The notes beneath the pieces are model-generated. The model had not been told where the DNA came from. It did no database searches and saw only the letters and a program-made list of their open reading frames with translations. DNA of 64,000 bases, taken from assembly GCF_003627095.1 (NCBI RefSeq), contig NZ_CP032627.1, forward strand, positions 1,674,001 through 1,738,000. The letters are read 5' to 3'. Below, piece after piece: positions 46,346 to 55,477 of the stretch; position 1 is the first letter of the stretch; every line of letters begins with the position of its first letter. This stretch comes from Lactococcus allomyrinae (GTDB taxonomy: Bacteria; Bacillota; Bacilli; Lactobacillales; Streptococcaceae). The translations under genes and the position numbers were made by a program.

Positions 46346-47487
46346 TCAAAGTCCTTTCAAATAAAGCACATTTGCCTCACGTTCTCGATAAACCTGCAAA
46401 GCGAACAGAACACAGACCAACAACAAATAAATCACAGGAACAATAAGCGCTTCATTTGGTACATGAAGCCAAAGTCGCGCTATAATTGAAACCCCAACGG
46501 TTAACATCATAACGACAGCTAAATAAACCATATGAATATCCAACCAAGATTTACCAGATAAGCGCTGTAGCAAAAACGTTTTTCGATTTTGATAGAGATA
46601 AATCGAATTGAGTAGGGAAATCAAAAGGAGAGATGAAAGTAAACACAATATATTTACCCCAAATAGAAGATTCCTTTTATTTATCTGAGTGGCTAGATTT
46701 GTACTCACTACTTGATAACCATTAAAAAATGAGCCTTGGTCGTTTTGTAAATGATATTTTTCAAAAACTTGGTTAACCATTTCACGGTTAGTCGTAAGAA
46801 TTTGTCCATTTGATAAATAAGATGAAGTATTAATAGCAACTTGCTTAGCATCGCCCTTTTCAAAAGTTTTTGCACTATAAACGATAATCAAAGGGTTCGG
46901 TATTGATGAGTAATTATTAAACTGATTATGCATTACTGAAAAACCAAAAAGTGGTTTACTTGATGAATAGAGAGAAACCGTAGGATTTTTAGTAAGATAT
47001 GGAACGAGATTATTTTCCATCTTCGTCCAATAGTTCTCCAATGAGGCAAAATTATTTTTCTGATTTTTAGGAATTAGGATAGCATAATCTCCTACTCCAA
47101 GCTGCTTTATCTGATTTTTTACATTTGTAGGAAGTTGAATATTCCCTTTTTCTACAAGGCAGTGTTAACATACATAACATTAGTATAGGGAAGACCACTT
47201 GGAAAAGTATAGGTTTTGACACTCTCATTCCAAGTTTTTTCAGAATTAGCTATCATCAAAGAATTAGATGAAGCAAGAAGCACATTGGGCTGATTGAGTA
47301 AATCAATCAATAAACCTTTCAAATTCTCTGGATGACTTTGTATGACTGACAAGACTCCAGCTGTGAGAGTTGGTGCATAGTACTGTTTATTATCTCGCCA
47401 ACCTTTTTTAGCCTCTCGCAAAAGTGTTGTTTGTTTATCAGCATTGATTACATTAGTAATAGAGCTTAGCGAAATCATAATTGACAT
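46346..47487 (-). pseudogene. ABC permease (DUF1430, bacteriocin-associated), frameshifted and shortened
   Basis: Two reading frames that belong together. The upstream frame runs from 47487 (SLSSITNVINADKQ onward) to a stop at 47152 after YVNTAL. The downstream frame continues as EKGNIQLPTNVKNQIKQLG before the ATG at 47041 and through three transmembrane helices (RNLLFGVNILCLLSSLL; AVVMMLTVGVSIIARLW; PVIYLLLVCVLFALQVY). One missing G near 47155 explains the break. Even joined it is about 380 residues, against about 650 usual for the family, so part was probably lost. The N-terminus may also be shifted (possible signal peptide from an ATG at 47539). Confidence 0.78.
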
Positions 47488-47539
47488 GTAAGAAATAGAT
47501 TTAGCTTTTCCTTTTAATGATTTTATTTTTATATAACAT

Positions 47540-47551
47540 TCGATATATCGA
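47540..47551. promoter_or_regulatory. 12-bp palindrome between the Rgg-like gene and the ABC remnant
   Basis: TCGATATATCGA, perfect, in the 80-bp divergent gap directly upstream of the Rgg-like gene. It is a candidate operator, placed by position only. Confidence 0.4.
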
Positions 47552-47566
47552 CAAGAAGGAACTTTT

Positions 47567-48442
47567 ATGAAAAAAGAAAATTATTATGGGGAAGTTTTTC
47601 GACTCTTTCGTGAAGCTAAAGGTTTCACACAAAAAGAAGCTGCTGGAGATGACGTTTCAAGAGGCTTACTCTCTGATTTTGAACATGGAAACCATTCTCT
47701 TTCTGTAGATAAATTTTTTAATATTTTGCAAAACATCAATGTTAATGCTTTTGAATTTCAATTTGCATATAATAATTACTTAGAATCAAAAGATATCTTG
47801 CTCTTTAATCTCAATATTTCTGATGCCTATCTTCGCCCAAATATTACTAAGTTAAAAAATATATTAAAAGAACTTGAAAAAGCGATTGCTCAAACCCCTA
47901 ACAAGAAAAAATTTCTTTTAGATAAAATAGCCATTGAGTCTATACTATCTATAATTGACTCCTCCTACCTTGTTCCAATCAATGACATACATTTTCTAAA
48001 AAATTATTTTCTCACAATAAAAGAATGGGGTCTCTTTGATGTAACTCTATTAGGTTACTGTACTACCATTTTTGATATTTCAACTTTATACACTTTAATT
48101 GAACATATGGTCAGTCCTACTCAACAGAGCACACGCATTCATTATGTTAAAAAATCAATGATTGGAACTATCCTTAATGCAGTCAGCGTTTTTACCGAAA
48201 ACAATCAAATCAACCTTGCAAATAATTTATTAGATTATCTTGATGAAATCAAGATTCATGAATATGATACCTATGAAAAAATAACCTTTGTTTACAATAG
48301 AGCGATGTGTGAATATAAAGATGGAAAGATAAGTGAAATAGATACCTTGAAACATTGTCTCGAAATTATGGAATTTTTAGATTGTGCTGGTACCGCAAAT
48401 CTCATGAGACAGGAAATTTCAAGTATTCAAAAATCTCACTGA
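47567..48442 (+). CDS. Rgg/GadR/MutR-like helix-turn-helix regulator
   Basis: 291-residue regulator: an N-terminal HTH of the XRE type (VFRLFREAKGFTQKEAAGDDVSRGLLSDFEHG) followed by a long helical domain typical of the Rgg family, which responds to short peptides in streptococci. It is divergent from the bacteriocin-type ABC module, the usual partner context. No short hydrophobic peptide gene was found in the 80-bp gap, and a hydrophobic peptide elsewhere cannot be excluded. AGAAGGAAC precedes the ATG. A CTGTCAGTATACTGACAG hairpin lies 37 bp after the stop. Confidence 0.83.
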   Translation: MKKENYYGEVFRLFREAKGFTQKEAAGDDVSRGLLSDFEHGNHSLSVDKFFNILQNINVNAFEFQFAYNNYLESKDILLFNLNISDAYLRPNITKLKNILKELEKAIAQTPNKKKFLLDKIAIESILSIIDSSYLVPINDIHFLKNYFLTIKEWGLFDVTLLGYCTTIFDISTLYTLIEHMVSPTQQSTRIHYVKKSMIGTILNAVSVFTENNQINLANNLLDYLDEIKIHEYDTYEKITFVYNRAMCEYKDGKISEIDTLKHCLEIMEFLDCAGTANLMRQEISSIQKSH

Positions 48443-48478
48443 CAAAAATTGATCAATGAGATTTTTGGATTATAGCCT

Positions 48479-48496
48479 CTGTCAGTATACTGACAG
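48479..48496. terminator. hairpin CTGTCAGTATACTGACAG between Rgg-like gene and U32 gene
   Basis: Perfect 18-bp palindrome between convergent genes, built from both orientations of the common word. The T-run is weak. Confidence 0.55.
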
Positions 48497-48502
48497 ACAG
48501 TA

Positions 48503-49795
48503 TCAGGCACGAACCGTTTTTGCGCTACCAGTTTTCTTGTCATAAAGATTGATGAGGCCTGCGCCGTTTTTGCGAATCATGTCGCCAGCTTTTACGGCAA
48601 ATGGCACGTCAATATGAAGCAGCGTCATCGGATTTGGCGCGCGGTCAATGTGTTCGTCCGTTTCTGCGAGGCGGAGATTTTTTACAACTGTATCGACATG
48701 GCGAAAACCTGGACCGTAAAACTCGATTTGGTCGCCTTCCGTGATGACATTACGCTGACGAATCGTTGCAACCATGCTGTCAGCGTCAAAATCAATGACT
48801 TCGCCGACAAATTTATATTCTGGAATCTTGCGGCGCGCACCAAACAATTGTTTGTTTTCATCAGGTAGTCCATAATAAAATCCAGTGTCCAATTCACGTT
48901 GCGCAACTTTCCACAACTCATCAACCAGTTGAGGTTTTATCGTCTCGAAATGCTCAGGTGATTCTAGGTACGCATCAATTGCAGCTTTGTAAACATTAGC
49001 GACCGTTGAGACGTAGTGAATAGATTTCATCCGTCCTTCAATTTTAAGCGAATTCACTCCATTTTCAATCATATCTGGAATATGCTCAATCATAGACATA
49101 TCAACGGCTGACATCGAAAATTCTTCACTGACTTCGCCGTTAATGGATTGACGTTCGCCAGCAAATGGCATATCATAAAGGTCATATTTCCAGCGACAAG
49201 ACTGTGAACAACCGCCACGATTGGCATCACGCATACTCATATAATTTGACAAAACACAGCGTCCACTGTAGGAAATGCACATTGCACCGTGGACGAAGGC
49301 TTCAATCTCAACATCAGTGTGCTCGCGGATTTCGCGCAATTCTTCCATCGAAACTTCCCGTGCCAAAACCACTCGCTCAAGTCCCAAATGTCTCCAAAAT
49401 TCAAGTGTTTCATAATTCGTCGCTGATGCTTGTGTAGAGAGGTGGATAGGAAGACCAGGTGCTTCTGCTGCTGCAATAGCAATCAACGCGGGGTCTGATA
49501 CAATAACAGCCGAAATCCCTAAATCACGTAAAGTACGAAACCACTCTCCTGCGCCCTGCTCATTTCCCTCATGTGTCACCATGTTCGCTGCAACATAAAC
49601 TTTTGCATGATGTTCACTTGCGTAAGCAACACCTTCAGCCATTTCTTCAAATGTGAAGTTGCCTGCACGTGAACGAAGTCCATAAGCCTGACCACCAATA
49701 TAAACTGCATCAGCACCGTAATCAATGGCTACTTTTAGTTTCTCAAGTGTCCCTGCTGGCGCAAGAACCTCAGGACGTGTTTTTTTAATTGACAT
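48503..49795 (-). CDS. U32 family peptidase-like protein (TrhP/YrrO type)
   Basis: 430-residue U32 family protein. It has the U32 core VLAPAGTLEKLKVAIDYGADAVYIGG and the four-cysteine motif in MCISYSGRC..., with the last pair in GGCSQSCRWKYDL, expected to hold a cluster. A C-terminal U32_C domain follows (about 330-420). In Bacillus the related YrrN/YrrO (TrhP) proteins carry out hydroxylation of tRNA U34; the family name is historical and protease activity is doubtful. The start at MSIKKTRPEV follows GGAGAATAG. It lies 268 bp after a shorter U32 gene. Confidence 0.88.
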   Translation of the reverse strand: MSIKKTRPEVLAPAGTLEKLKVAIDYGADAVYIGGQAYGLRSRAGNFTFEEMAEGVAYASEHHAKVYVAANMVTHEGNEQGAGEWFRTLRDLGISAVIVSDPALIAIAAAEAPGLPIHLSTQASATNYETLEFWRHLGLERVVLAREVSMEELREIREHTDVEIEAFVHGAMCISYSGRCVLSNYMSMRDANRGGCSQSCRWKYDLYDMPFAGERQSINGEVSEEFSMSAVDMSMIEHIPDMIENGVNSLKIEGRMKSIHYVSTVANVYKAAIDAYLESPEHFETIKPQLVDELWKVAQRELDTGFYYGLPDENKQLFGARRKIPEYKFVGEVIDFDADSMVATIRQRNVITEGDQIEFYGPGFRHVDTVVKNLRLAETDEHIDRAPNPMTLLHIDVPFAVKAGDMIRKNGAGLINLYDKKTGSAKTVRA

Positions 49796-49899
49796 TTTTC
49801 TATTCTCCAATTTTCAAGATTGTGAGTTATTTTGAAAAGGTCAATACTCTGTCGAAAGAATTGACCAAAACTTCTTATTGCTCTATTTTACAGGTTTTT

Positions 49900-49995
49900 T
49901 TTAGAAAATAAAACCGTCAGCACTGACAAGCTTATTTGACAGTCTGTCGCTTTTTGTCAGTACATAAAAAAATCTGTCAGTATGCTGACAGAATA
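49900..49995. repeat. cluster of CTGTCAG words between the two U32 genes
   Basis: Within 95 bp: CGTCAGCACTGACA, TTGTCAGTACA and CTGTCAGTATGCTGACAG. Part likely terminates the shorter U32 gene. It is the densest intergenic cluster of this word in the window. Confidence 0.6.
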
Positions 49996-50063
49996 ATTAG
50001 TGAGACTAATTATTCTTATACCGCCGATCTAATGCTTGTTTTAGGCACACTGAACTGACAGAA

Positions 50064-50987
50064 TCATTTGATTGCATTCTTATCTAAATCATAGAAACCA
50101 TGCGACATTGTTCGTCCTAACGGATGGAGTTTTCGTACCTCTTCTTCAAGCTGAAAAGCCTTCAACTCAGTAAACTGGCCTGTTTCAATCAACATTTTAG
50201 CTTCAACAAAAAGTTTTACAATCTGGACAAAATTCTCTCCTCGCGTAAAAATTCCATCAAGCTTCCAGCGGTCAAATCCCATTTCTGTAAGTTGCTTCAA
50301 CTCTGTCATCATGTTGATGTCATCATTTGCAAATACGTGTGTGCCATGATTATCCTCAAAAATCGAATAATGTGTATCCTCTTTTTTCGGCTCAGAAACG
50401 AAAAGATTGCGTTCCCGATTTTTCCCAGTTTCTTCGGTTTTGATAAAATTATAATAATTTTGTACCAAAGGGCGTTTACTATGATGAATCACCGTCGCGC
50501 CATAAACCAAAACTTCACCTGGTATTCTCAAACTTCCTTTCATATCAGAAAGCTCTTCTTTAGGAATTTCTCTGGCGAGTACCGCCTCAACAGCACCTTG
50601 CTCTGCCCAAAAATTCGCTTGTCTACTTGATGCAACCATCGTTGAGGCATCATAAATAAAAGGGAGTTTATATTTGTCTCGTTGCAAAACAAAAATCACT
50701 CCAGCATCTCCAACTGCAATACGGTCAGCTTTAATTTCAACTAAAAAGTCCAAAAAAGGTTTGATTTTTGACATCATTTCTGTGTGCATCAGTGCATTCA
50801 CTGCGACTGTCACAGTTTTATTTGCCTGATGTGCAAGTTCAGTAATCTCACGTAATTCATCATACGTAAGCGCAGTTGGCACGCGCAGACCATAAGCTGC
50901 CTCACCAATGTATAAACGATCAGCTCCAGCATCCAGCAAAGCCTTAGCTTGCTCAACACTCTCAACTGTAGAAGTAATTGTAATCAT
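50064..50987 (-). CDS. U32 family protein, short form (YrrN type)
   Basis: 307-residue partner of the longer U32 protein. It has the same opening fold (ITSTVESVEQAKALLDAGAD, RLYIGEAAYG), but the four cluster cysteines are missing: the matching segment reads YGATVIHHSKRPLVQNYY. This agrees with the two-subunit YrrN/YrrO arrangement in Bacillus. The start at MITITSTVE (50987) is six bases after TATAAT with no ribosome-binding site, so the transcript is probably leaderless. An in-frame ATG at 51110 is rejected because it precedes the promoter. Confidence 0.88.
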   Translation of the reverse strand: MITITSTVESVEQAKALLDAGADRLYIGEAAYGLRVPTALTYDELREITELAHQANKTVTVAVNALMHTEMMSKIKPFLDFLVEIKADRIAVGDAGVIFVLQRDKYKLPFIYDASTMVASSRQANFWAEQGAVEAVLAREIPKEELSDMKGSLRIPGEVLVYGATVIHHSKRPLVQNYYNFIKTEETGKNRERNLFVSEPKKEDTHYSIFEDNHGTHVFANDDINMMTELKQLTEMGFDRWKLDGIFTRGENFVQIVKLFVEAKMLIETGQFTELKAFQLEEEVRKLHPLGRTMSHGFYDLDKNAIK

Positions 50988-50993
50988 AATGAT

Positions 50994-51052
50994 ATTATAC
51001 CAAGATGTGAGGCAGCTTGTCCAGAAATCATAAAAATTACCACCCAGCGCTT
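50994..51052 (-). repeat. promoter repeat R3, copy D (drives the short U32 gene)
   Basis: Minus strand: GGTAATTTTTATGATTTC, -35 TGGACA (51023-51018), an 18-bp spacer GCTGCCTCACATCTTGG within it, and TATAAT (50999-50994). The CTCACATCTTGGTATAAT block is identical to that at hit. The ATG is six bases on. Confidence 0.8.
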
Positions 51053-51275
51053 TTAAACCACTGAACACTATGTGCCAAAAAGGCAAATCTAGGGCAAATG
51101 GACAATCCATGATTTAAAATCAAAATCATACTATTTGACTTTTCCTAAATACTTAATCATGTTTTACGCTTACAGTAACATTTGTGTAACCAAATTAATT
51201 TTGTTATAATAAAAGGCGTTGCTTTTTATACTATAATAAATTACATAATAAACTCAGGAAAGTTGCTAATATACT

Positions 51276-51557
51276 ATGGAATTAAGAAATCTCAAGGACT
51301 TTTACGAAAAACAAGAATATTATAATTATACCGAAACTCAAGGACGTGAACAAAAACAATTTAACAAGCGGGTGCAAGAATTAACTTTCTTTGTGAACAT
51401 TGCTGTATTTTCTATCTTCCTTGCTATTATTACTTACGTTTTAGTTTCGATGTTGACAAGTTTGATTGCTGTTCCAGTCGCGTTCTTCTTATCTCTCGCT
51501 GTTTATATCTCTTTGAAAAAAGGAATCGCAAAAGTTATTAAAACTTTGTTAAAATAA
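51276..51557 (+). CDS. small membrane protein, DUF3270-like
   Basis: 93 residues: a charged N-terminal half (KDFYEKQEYYNYTETQGREQKQF) and two hydrophobic helices (about 38-58 and 63-80), then a Lys-rich end. It resembles the DUF3270 family of streptococcal small membrane proteins. It has its own promoter with TATAAT near 51205 and a clean terminator. Function unknown. Confidence 0.78.
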   Translation: MELRNLKDFYEKQEYYNYTETQGREQKQFNKRVQELTFFVNIAVFSIFLAIITYVLVSMLTSLIAVPVAFFLSLAVYISLKKGIAKVIKTLLK

Positions 51558-51568
51558 GTCTATCAAGC

Positions 51569-51606
51569 AAAAACTGCCCGTTCACATAGAATAGGCAGTT
51601 TTTTTG
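51569..51606 (+). terminator. terminator of the DUF3270-like gene
   Basis: AAAACTGCC / GGCAGTTTTTTT with a 15-base loop, 16 bp after the stop. Confidence 0.85.
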
Positions 51607-51625
51607 ATATGCTCAAAACAGATTT

Positions 51626-52450
51626 TTAATCGGATTTACCAACTAAAATACGGACATGAATCGTCGCTTGTTGTGGAGGATTTTGCCTTGCTTGTTTTTT
51701 CAGTTCTTCCGAAACGCTCCACTCTAACGGACTCATCGCAAGAAAATCTTCGCGTAATTCCTGTGGAATTTTAAAAGTATAGTTGATTTCCTGTTCTGTC
51801 ACTTTTTTGAACTCTGCCTTAAAGCGCTCAACAACTGCAGTATTATCATAGTCTATCGGTATCTCGTAACTCTCACGCAGTTCTTGCAAATAAAACTGTT
51901 CTGGGACAACTTTAATCACTCGCCCATTTTTAGACAGTACCCGATGAAATTCAGCATAATTTGATGGTGTAAAAATGTTTAAAATCACTGACAAACTTCT
52001 GTCAGCGAATGGCAAATTGGTCAAATCAGCCAAACTTAAAAAACTATTAGTTTCTAACTCCGTCGCCATCTCTATGCCATCTTTAGCGATATCAAAACCA
52101 AATTTTGCGCCATCATTATCAAGAAACTCTAAAAATGAGCCTTCTCCCGTACCAACATCAAGTAAATTTCCACTGACAAAGTATTTTTTTATTTCTGTCA
52201 GTACTGACGAGTACATCCCAGACTGAATCAGCCGTCTGCGTGGTTCAAACATTTTTCTTGTATAATGCTCAGTGTCCGCTTTTGTTTGTAAAAAATTGAC
52301 AAATCCTTTTTTATTGATATTGTAAGTGTGTTTGTTTTCACAACGAAGCGCATAAGCTTCCACCTGAAAAGAAGTATGGCAAAGCGGACATCTCAGAAAC
52401 TCAACATTTTTCTCCAATAGTAAGTAAGCTTTTTCTATTTTCTTTAACAT
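51626..52450 (-). CDS. 23S rRNA guanine N1-methyltransferase RlmA family
   Basis: 274-residue SAM-dependent methyltransferase of the RlmA/TlrB family acting near the peptide exit tunnel (G745 or G748). It has the diagnostic zinc finger CPLCHTSFQVEAYALRCENKH (C-x2-C...C-x3-H, about 21-41), then NINKKGFVNFLQ and the SAM-binding LLDVGTGEGSFL. Whether the target is G745 or G748 cannot be decided by eye; Gram-positives usually have the G748 type. No ribosome-binding site; TATAAC boxes lie one and nine bases upstream. It shares a short AT-rich region with divergent cutC. Confidence 0.88.
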   Translation of the reverse strand: MLKKIEKAYLLLEKNVEFLRCPLCHTSFQVEAYALRCENKHTYNINKKGFVNFLQTKADTEHYTRKMFEPRRRLIQSGMYSSVLTEIKKYFVSGNLLDVGTGEGSFLEFLDNDGAKFGFDIAKDGIEMATELETNSFLSLADLTNLPFADRSLSVILNIFTPSNYAEFHRVLSKNGRVIKVVPEQFYLQELRESYEIPIDYDNTAVVERFKAEFKKVTEQEINYTFKIPQELREDFLAMSPLEWSVSEELKKQARQNPPQQATIHVRILVGKSD

Positions 52451-52495
52451 AGTTATAATGTTATAATAAATTTAGCACTTTTGGAAGGAAAAACT

Positions 52496-53116
52496 ATGAT
52501 TATTCGAGAACTCTGTGTTGAAAATTTTACTGAAATTCCGCAAGCAGTACGCAATGGGGTGGAGCGCATTGAGCTTTGTGATAACTTGGCCGTCGGCGGT
52601 ACCACACCCTCTTATGGGGTTATTGAAGAGGCCGCTCGCTTAGTTTCAGAAAGTAAAACAACTCTTGCTGTCATGATACGCCCACGCTCAGGGAATTTTA
52701 TCTATAACTCCTACGAATTGAAAATAATGGAAACTGATATCCTCAAAGCAATCGAAGCTGGTGCTCAAAATCTTGTTTTTGGGGTGCTGACTGAGGATAA
52801 TAAAATTGATAGTGACGCCCTTGATACCTTAATGATTGCATCTCAAGGGCTTCCCATCACCTTTCATATGGCATTTGACGAGATTGAAGACCAAAGAGCA
52901 GCAATTGATGAGCTTATTGAAGCTGGGATTGATAAAATCCTGATGCATGGTGGTCCACTCAATCAACCTCTAAATACCGATAAAATTAAAAATTTAGTTA
53001 AATATGCCTCTGGTCGCCTCAATATTTTAATTGGCGGTGGTGTAAATAGTGATAACTTTGAGTCACTATCTCAAATGACAGGAACAAATTTTGTCCACGG
53101 TACAAAAATCATTTAA
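52496..53116 (+). CDS. cutC: CutC family protein
   Basis: 206-residue TIM-barrel protein of the CutC family, named for copper homeostasis although the role is debated. The family pattern is intact: NGVERIELCDNLAVGGTTPS, MIRPRSGNFIYN, QNLVFGVLTEDNKID, ITFHMAFDEI and KILMHGGPLNQP. The start ATG 52496 follows GGAAGG; an in-frame start five codons earlier would overlap that site. Monocistronic. Confidence 0.9.
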   Translation: MIIRELCVENFTEIPQAVRNGVERIELCDNLAVGGTTPSYGVIEEAARLVSESKTTLAVMIRPRSGNFIYNSYELKIMETDILKAIEAGAQNLVFGVLTEDNKIDSDALDTLMIASQGLPITFHMAFDEIEDQRAAIDELIEAGIDKILMHGGPLNQPLNTDKIKNLVKYASGRLNILIGGGVNSDNFESLSQMTGTNFVHGTKII

Positions 53117-53253
53117 CTTAGCAAGTGCTACTTTCGTTCTACTAACATTGGTGAAGAAAAAAGAATCTCTCACCAATGAAATAATCACTTCAATTTATGA
53201 TACAAAAATTTCTGTCAGTTTAATACGATTAAAAAGATTTTTAAATCTATCAG

Positions 53254-53286
53254 ATAAAAAACGGTCAACAAGTTTGACCGTTTTAT
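53254..53286. terminator. bidirectional terminator between cutC and ecsB
   Basis: ATAAAAAACGGTCAA / TTGACCGTTTTAT with T-runs on both strands, between convergent genes. Next to it is a TACTGACAG word at 53292. Confidence 0.82.
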
Positions 53287-53302
53287 CAGTATACTGACAG
53301 AA

Positions 53303-54325
53303 TTATTTTTTGTTTTTTAATCTCATTCTCACATAAAATTTAGTCAATATAAAATCAACCAAAAGGATAACTGCGACAAACCATGTGGGACGCAAGAAAA
53401 TTAGCCCAACAATCAATTCAATTAAAGTTACAAATAACATAACTCTAAACAAAACGGCTCTTAAACCACCATTTTTTGCCGTTTTTTTCAATGGATATAT
53501 TCGTGTCAAAAGTTGATAATCAAAAAATTCTCTTAGAGAAATCAACTGGAATATAAGCAAATAATTAAAAACTGAAACTAGAATAATCGCGACAATTCCA
53601 TTGCTGACAAAAATCATCGTCAGTAATGCCAAAGTCAATAAGCGTAAAGTTAGCCCTAAATAATCACCACTTCTCAAAAAACCACGCGTAAAGAGATATT
53701 CATAAGTCCGTTTTGTTTTCGGAAGTAAAAAGTCCAAATATTTTCTTCGATGACTTCGAGATTTTAACCCTTTTACATTTGTAAATAAGGCAAAAAATCG
53801 TAAAGTTGCTGTCTTTCGGCTTTGTTCCAAAGCAATCAAACTTGACCAATCCAAATTATTATTCATTTGCATTTTCCGTAGTTTTTGTCCAAGCCATCCC
53901 GCTTTCACTAAAACAAGCAAGACAAACCAAAGTATTAACAAATAAACCGGAAACTCCAAAAGAGGAGTCACAATCAAAACTATAATTCCAGAAATCAGAG
54001 CAGGAAAAAATAACGAACGCACCAAACAAGACAGTAAATACTTACGAACCTCAAGCTCCTTAACAAGCAAAAATACTTTATCTGCTGGCTCTACAAAAGT
54101 AGCTAAATGTCCAAAAACCTGACTCAATCCTGTAGCAAAAATAATCAAAATCACTTTTCCAAAAGTATTTAACTGATGATTTTGTAAAAAATTTACATAC
54201 TGTACGACAATAGCACCAAACAAAATCATCAAAAATAATACAAAATGATCATTAAAAACATAACGAAGATATTTAATATTCTGGGAGTACCACGCCTTTC
54301 TTCGCTGATTAAATATTTCATTCAT
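53303..54325 (-). CDS. ecsB: ABC transporter permease EcsB
   Basis: 340-residue membrane protein with about seven hydrophobic segments in two clusters (20-130 and 215-330), separated by a basic cytoplasmic loop (about 165-210). This is the EcsB layout. It overlaps ecsA by 8 bp. The Ecs exporter is linked in Gram-positives to protein secretion, intramembrane-protease function (RasP/Eep) and peptide export; the substrate here is unknown. Confidence 0.88.
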   Translation of the reverse strand: MNEIFNQRRKAWYSQNIKYLRYVFNDHFVLFLMILFGAIVVQYVNFLQNHQLNTFGKVILIIFATGLSQVFGHLATFVEPADKVFLLVKELEVRKYLLSCLVRSLFFPALISGIIVLIVTPLLEFPVYLLILWFVLLVLVKAGWLGQKLRKMQMNNNLDWSSLIALEQSRKTATLRFFALFTNVKGLKSRSHRRKYLDFLLPKTKRTYEYLFTRGFLRSGDYLGLTLRLLTLALLTMIFVSNGIVAIILVSVFNYLLIFQLISLREFFDYQLLTRIYPLKKTAKNGGLRAVLFRVMLFVTLIELIVGLIFLRPTWFVAVILLVDFILTKFYVRMRLKNKK

Positions 54326-55088
54326 GAGTAGGACCTACCTCTTTTGATTGTGTAAGATTTGGCAACTTTCCTTTGGTCAACGACAAATAAATTTCATCTA
54401 GACTTGCATTAGGTTGACCAAACTTTGCCCGCAACTCGTCAACTGTACCTGTAGCAATCACTTGACCTTCATGCAAAACTACAAATTTATCACAGAATTT
54501 TTCCGCCGTTGACAAAATATGCGTACTCATCAAGATTGAACTACCGGTTTTCTTCATTTCTAACATCAAGTCAATCAAATCCTGAATTGCTAGAGGGTCA
54601 AGACCCATAAACGGCTCATCAACAATATAAAGTGATGGTTCACACAAAAAAGCACAAATAATCATTACCTTTTGTTTCATCCCTTTTGAAAAATTTACTG
54701 GAAACCAGTCTAATTTATCACTTAATCGAAAGGTTTCTAATAGTTTTTGAGCGCGCGCCATCGCAACTTCAATAGGAATTCCATAAGCTAACGCAGTAAC
54801 TTCAATATGCTCACGTAAAGTTAATTCCTCATAAAGACTTGGCGTTTCTGGAATAAAACCAATTTTTTGGCGATAACCTTCAAGATTTTGTTGTAAAGTT
54901 AGACCATCTAATTCAATTTGTCCTGAATATGGTGTTAATAGCCCTATAATCTCTTGAATTGTTGTCGATTTTCCTGCTCCATTCAGACCAATCAAGCCAA
55001 CAAGTTCTCCATCACCAATCTCAAAATTAACTTCTTTTAATACTGGATTTCCTAGATATCCTCCAGTTAGATTCGTTACTTTTAGCAC
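54318..55088 (-). CDS. ecsA: ABC transporter ATP-binding protein EcsA
   Basis: ATPase of the Ecs exporter, about 256 residues. Walker A GLNGAGKSTTIQEIIG, the signature NFSKGMKQKVMIICAF and Walker B LYIVDEPFMGLDP are seen. I choose the GTG at 55088 (VLKVTNLTGGY), preceded by GGAGAA and matching the family N-terminus. The ATG at 55112 would add eight residues that contain the ribosome-binding site. It overlaps ecsB and is divergent from hit, as in other Firmicutes. Confidence 0.92.
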   Translation of the reverse strand: MLKVTNLTGGYLGNPVLKEVNFEIGDGELVGLIGLNGAGKSTTIQEIIGLLTPYSGQIELDGLTLQQNLEGYRQKIGFIPETPSLYEELTLREHIEVTALAYGIPIEVAMARAQKLLETFRLSDKLDWFPVNFSKGMKQKVMIICAFLCEPSLYIVDEPFMGLDPLAIQDLIDLMLEMKKTGSSILMSTHILSTAEKFCDKFVVLHEGQVIATGTVDELRAKFGQPNASLDEIYLSLTKGKLPNLTQSKEVGPTHE

Positions 55089-55194
55089 TACGTTATGTTC
55101 TCCAATTCTCATTAAATTTGATATAATTGAGTTCAGATGATTAGAAATAAATGAAAAGTAATAGAGTATAAGAACTCTGTTTCACAAAAAAATC

Positions 55195-55312
55195 CCACAT
55201 TTCCTAGCTCCATACTTTCAACATTTCACTGTTCATCGGCTTATCAAAAGTATGAAAAGCCAAGATATATTTTGATTATTTATTGCCAATCAGACTCACA
55301 GCTTAGTATAAT
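55195..55312 (+). repeat. promoter repeat R3, copy E (distal, upstream of hit)
   Basis: CCCACATTTCCTA at the left and -35 TTGCCA (55283-55288), an 18-bp spacer with CTCACAGCTTAG, and TATAAT (55307-55312). Same block order as copies A, B, D and F. Followed by TGAGTTCAC text that also follows the TATAAT at 55125-55130. Confidence 0.7.
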
Positions 55313-55338
55313 TGAGTTCACACCACAGAAGCTAGGAG

Positions 55339-55430
55339 AAAAGACAAGATAGAACCTGCTTCTTTGAGCAGAATCACATTTTCCTATTTCTCTACACTTC
55401 TTGACGGCGTTGCTCACATCTTGGTATAAT
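55339..55430 (+). repeat. promoter repeat R3, copy A (proximal, drives hit)
   Basis: AAAAGACAAGATAGAACCTG, small hairpin, CACATTTTCCTATTTCTC, -35 TTGACG (55401-55406), 18-bp spacer ending GCTCACATCTTGG, extended -10 TATAAT (55425-55430). The best-preserved copy. The hit ATG is 47 bases on and has a normal ribosome-binding site. Confidence 0.82.
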
Positions 55431-55477
55431 CTTAGTATATTATAACATTTTCTTAACAAATTTCGGAGGCCATTCAA

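Larger units (their letters stand above)
55089..55477. other. 389-bp divergent region ecsA-hit with tandem promoter repeats
   Basis: Between divergent ecsA and hit. It contains a TTTGATATAATTGAGTTCAG block (55122-55138), R3 copy E (55195-55312) and R3 copy A (55339-55430), all facing hit. No gene. Confidence 0.7.

Noticed and set aside
45724-48442. Complete bacteriocin or toxin-antitoxin locus
   Set aside because: No precursor peptide, immunity gene or toxin was found; the permease is broken.
48476-50000. CRISPR-like spacing of CTGTCAG repeats
   Set aside because: Copies are short, irregularly spaced and inverted, without unique spacers of constant length; no cas genes.
50988-51110. Extended N-terminus for the short U32 protein
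   Set aside because: The promoter lies inside the extension and the family begins at ITITSTVE.
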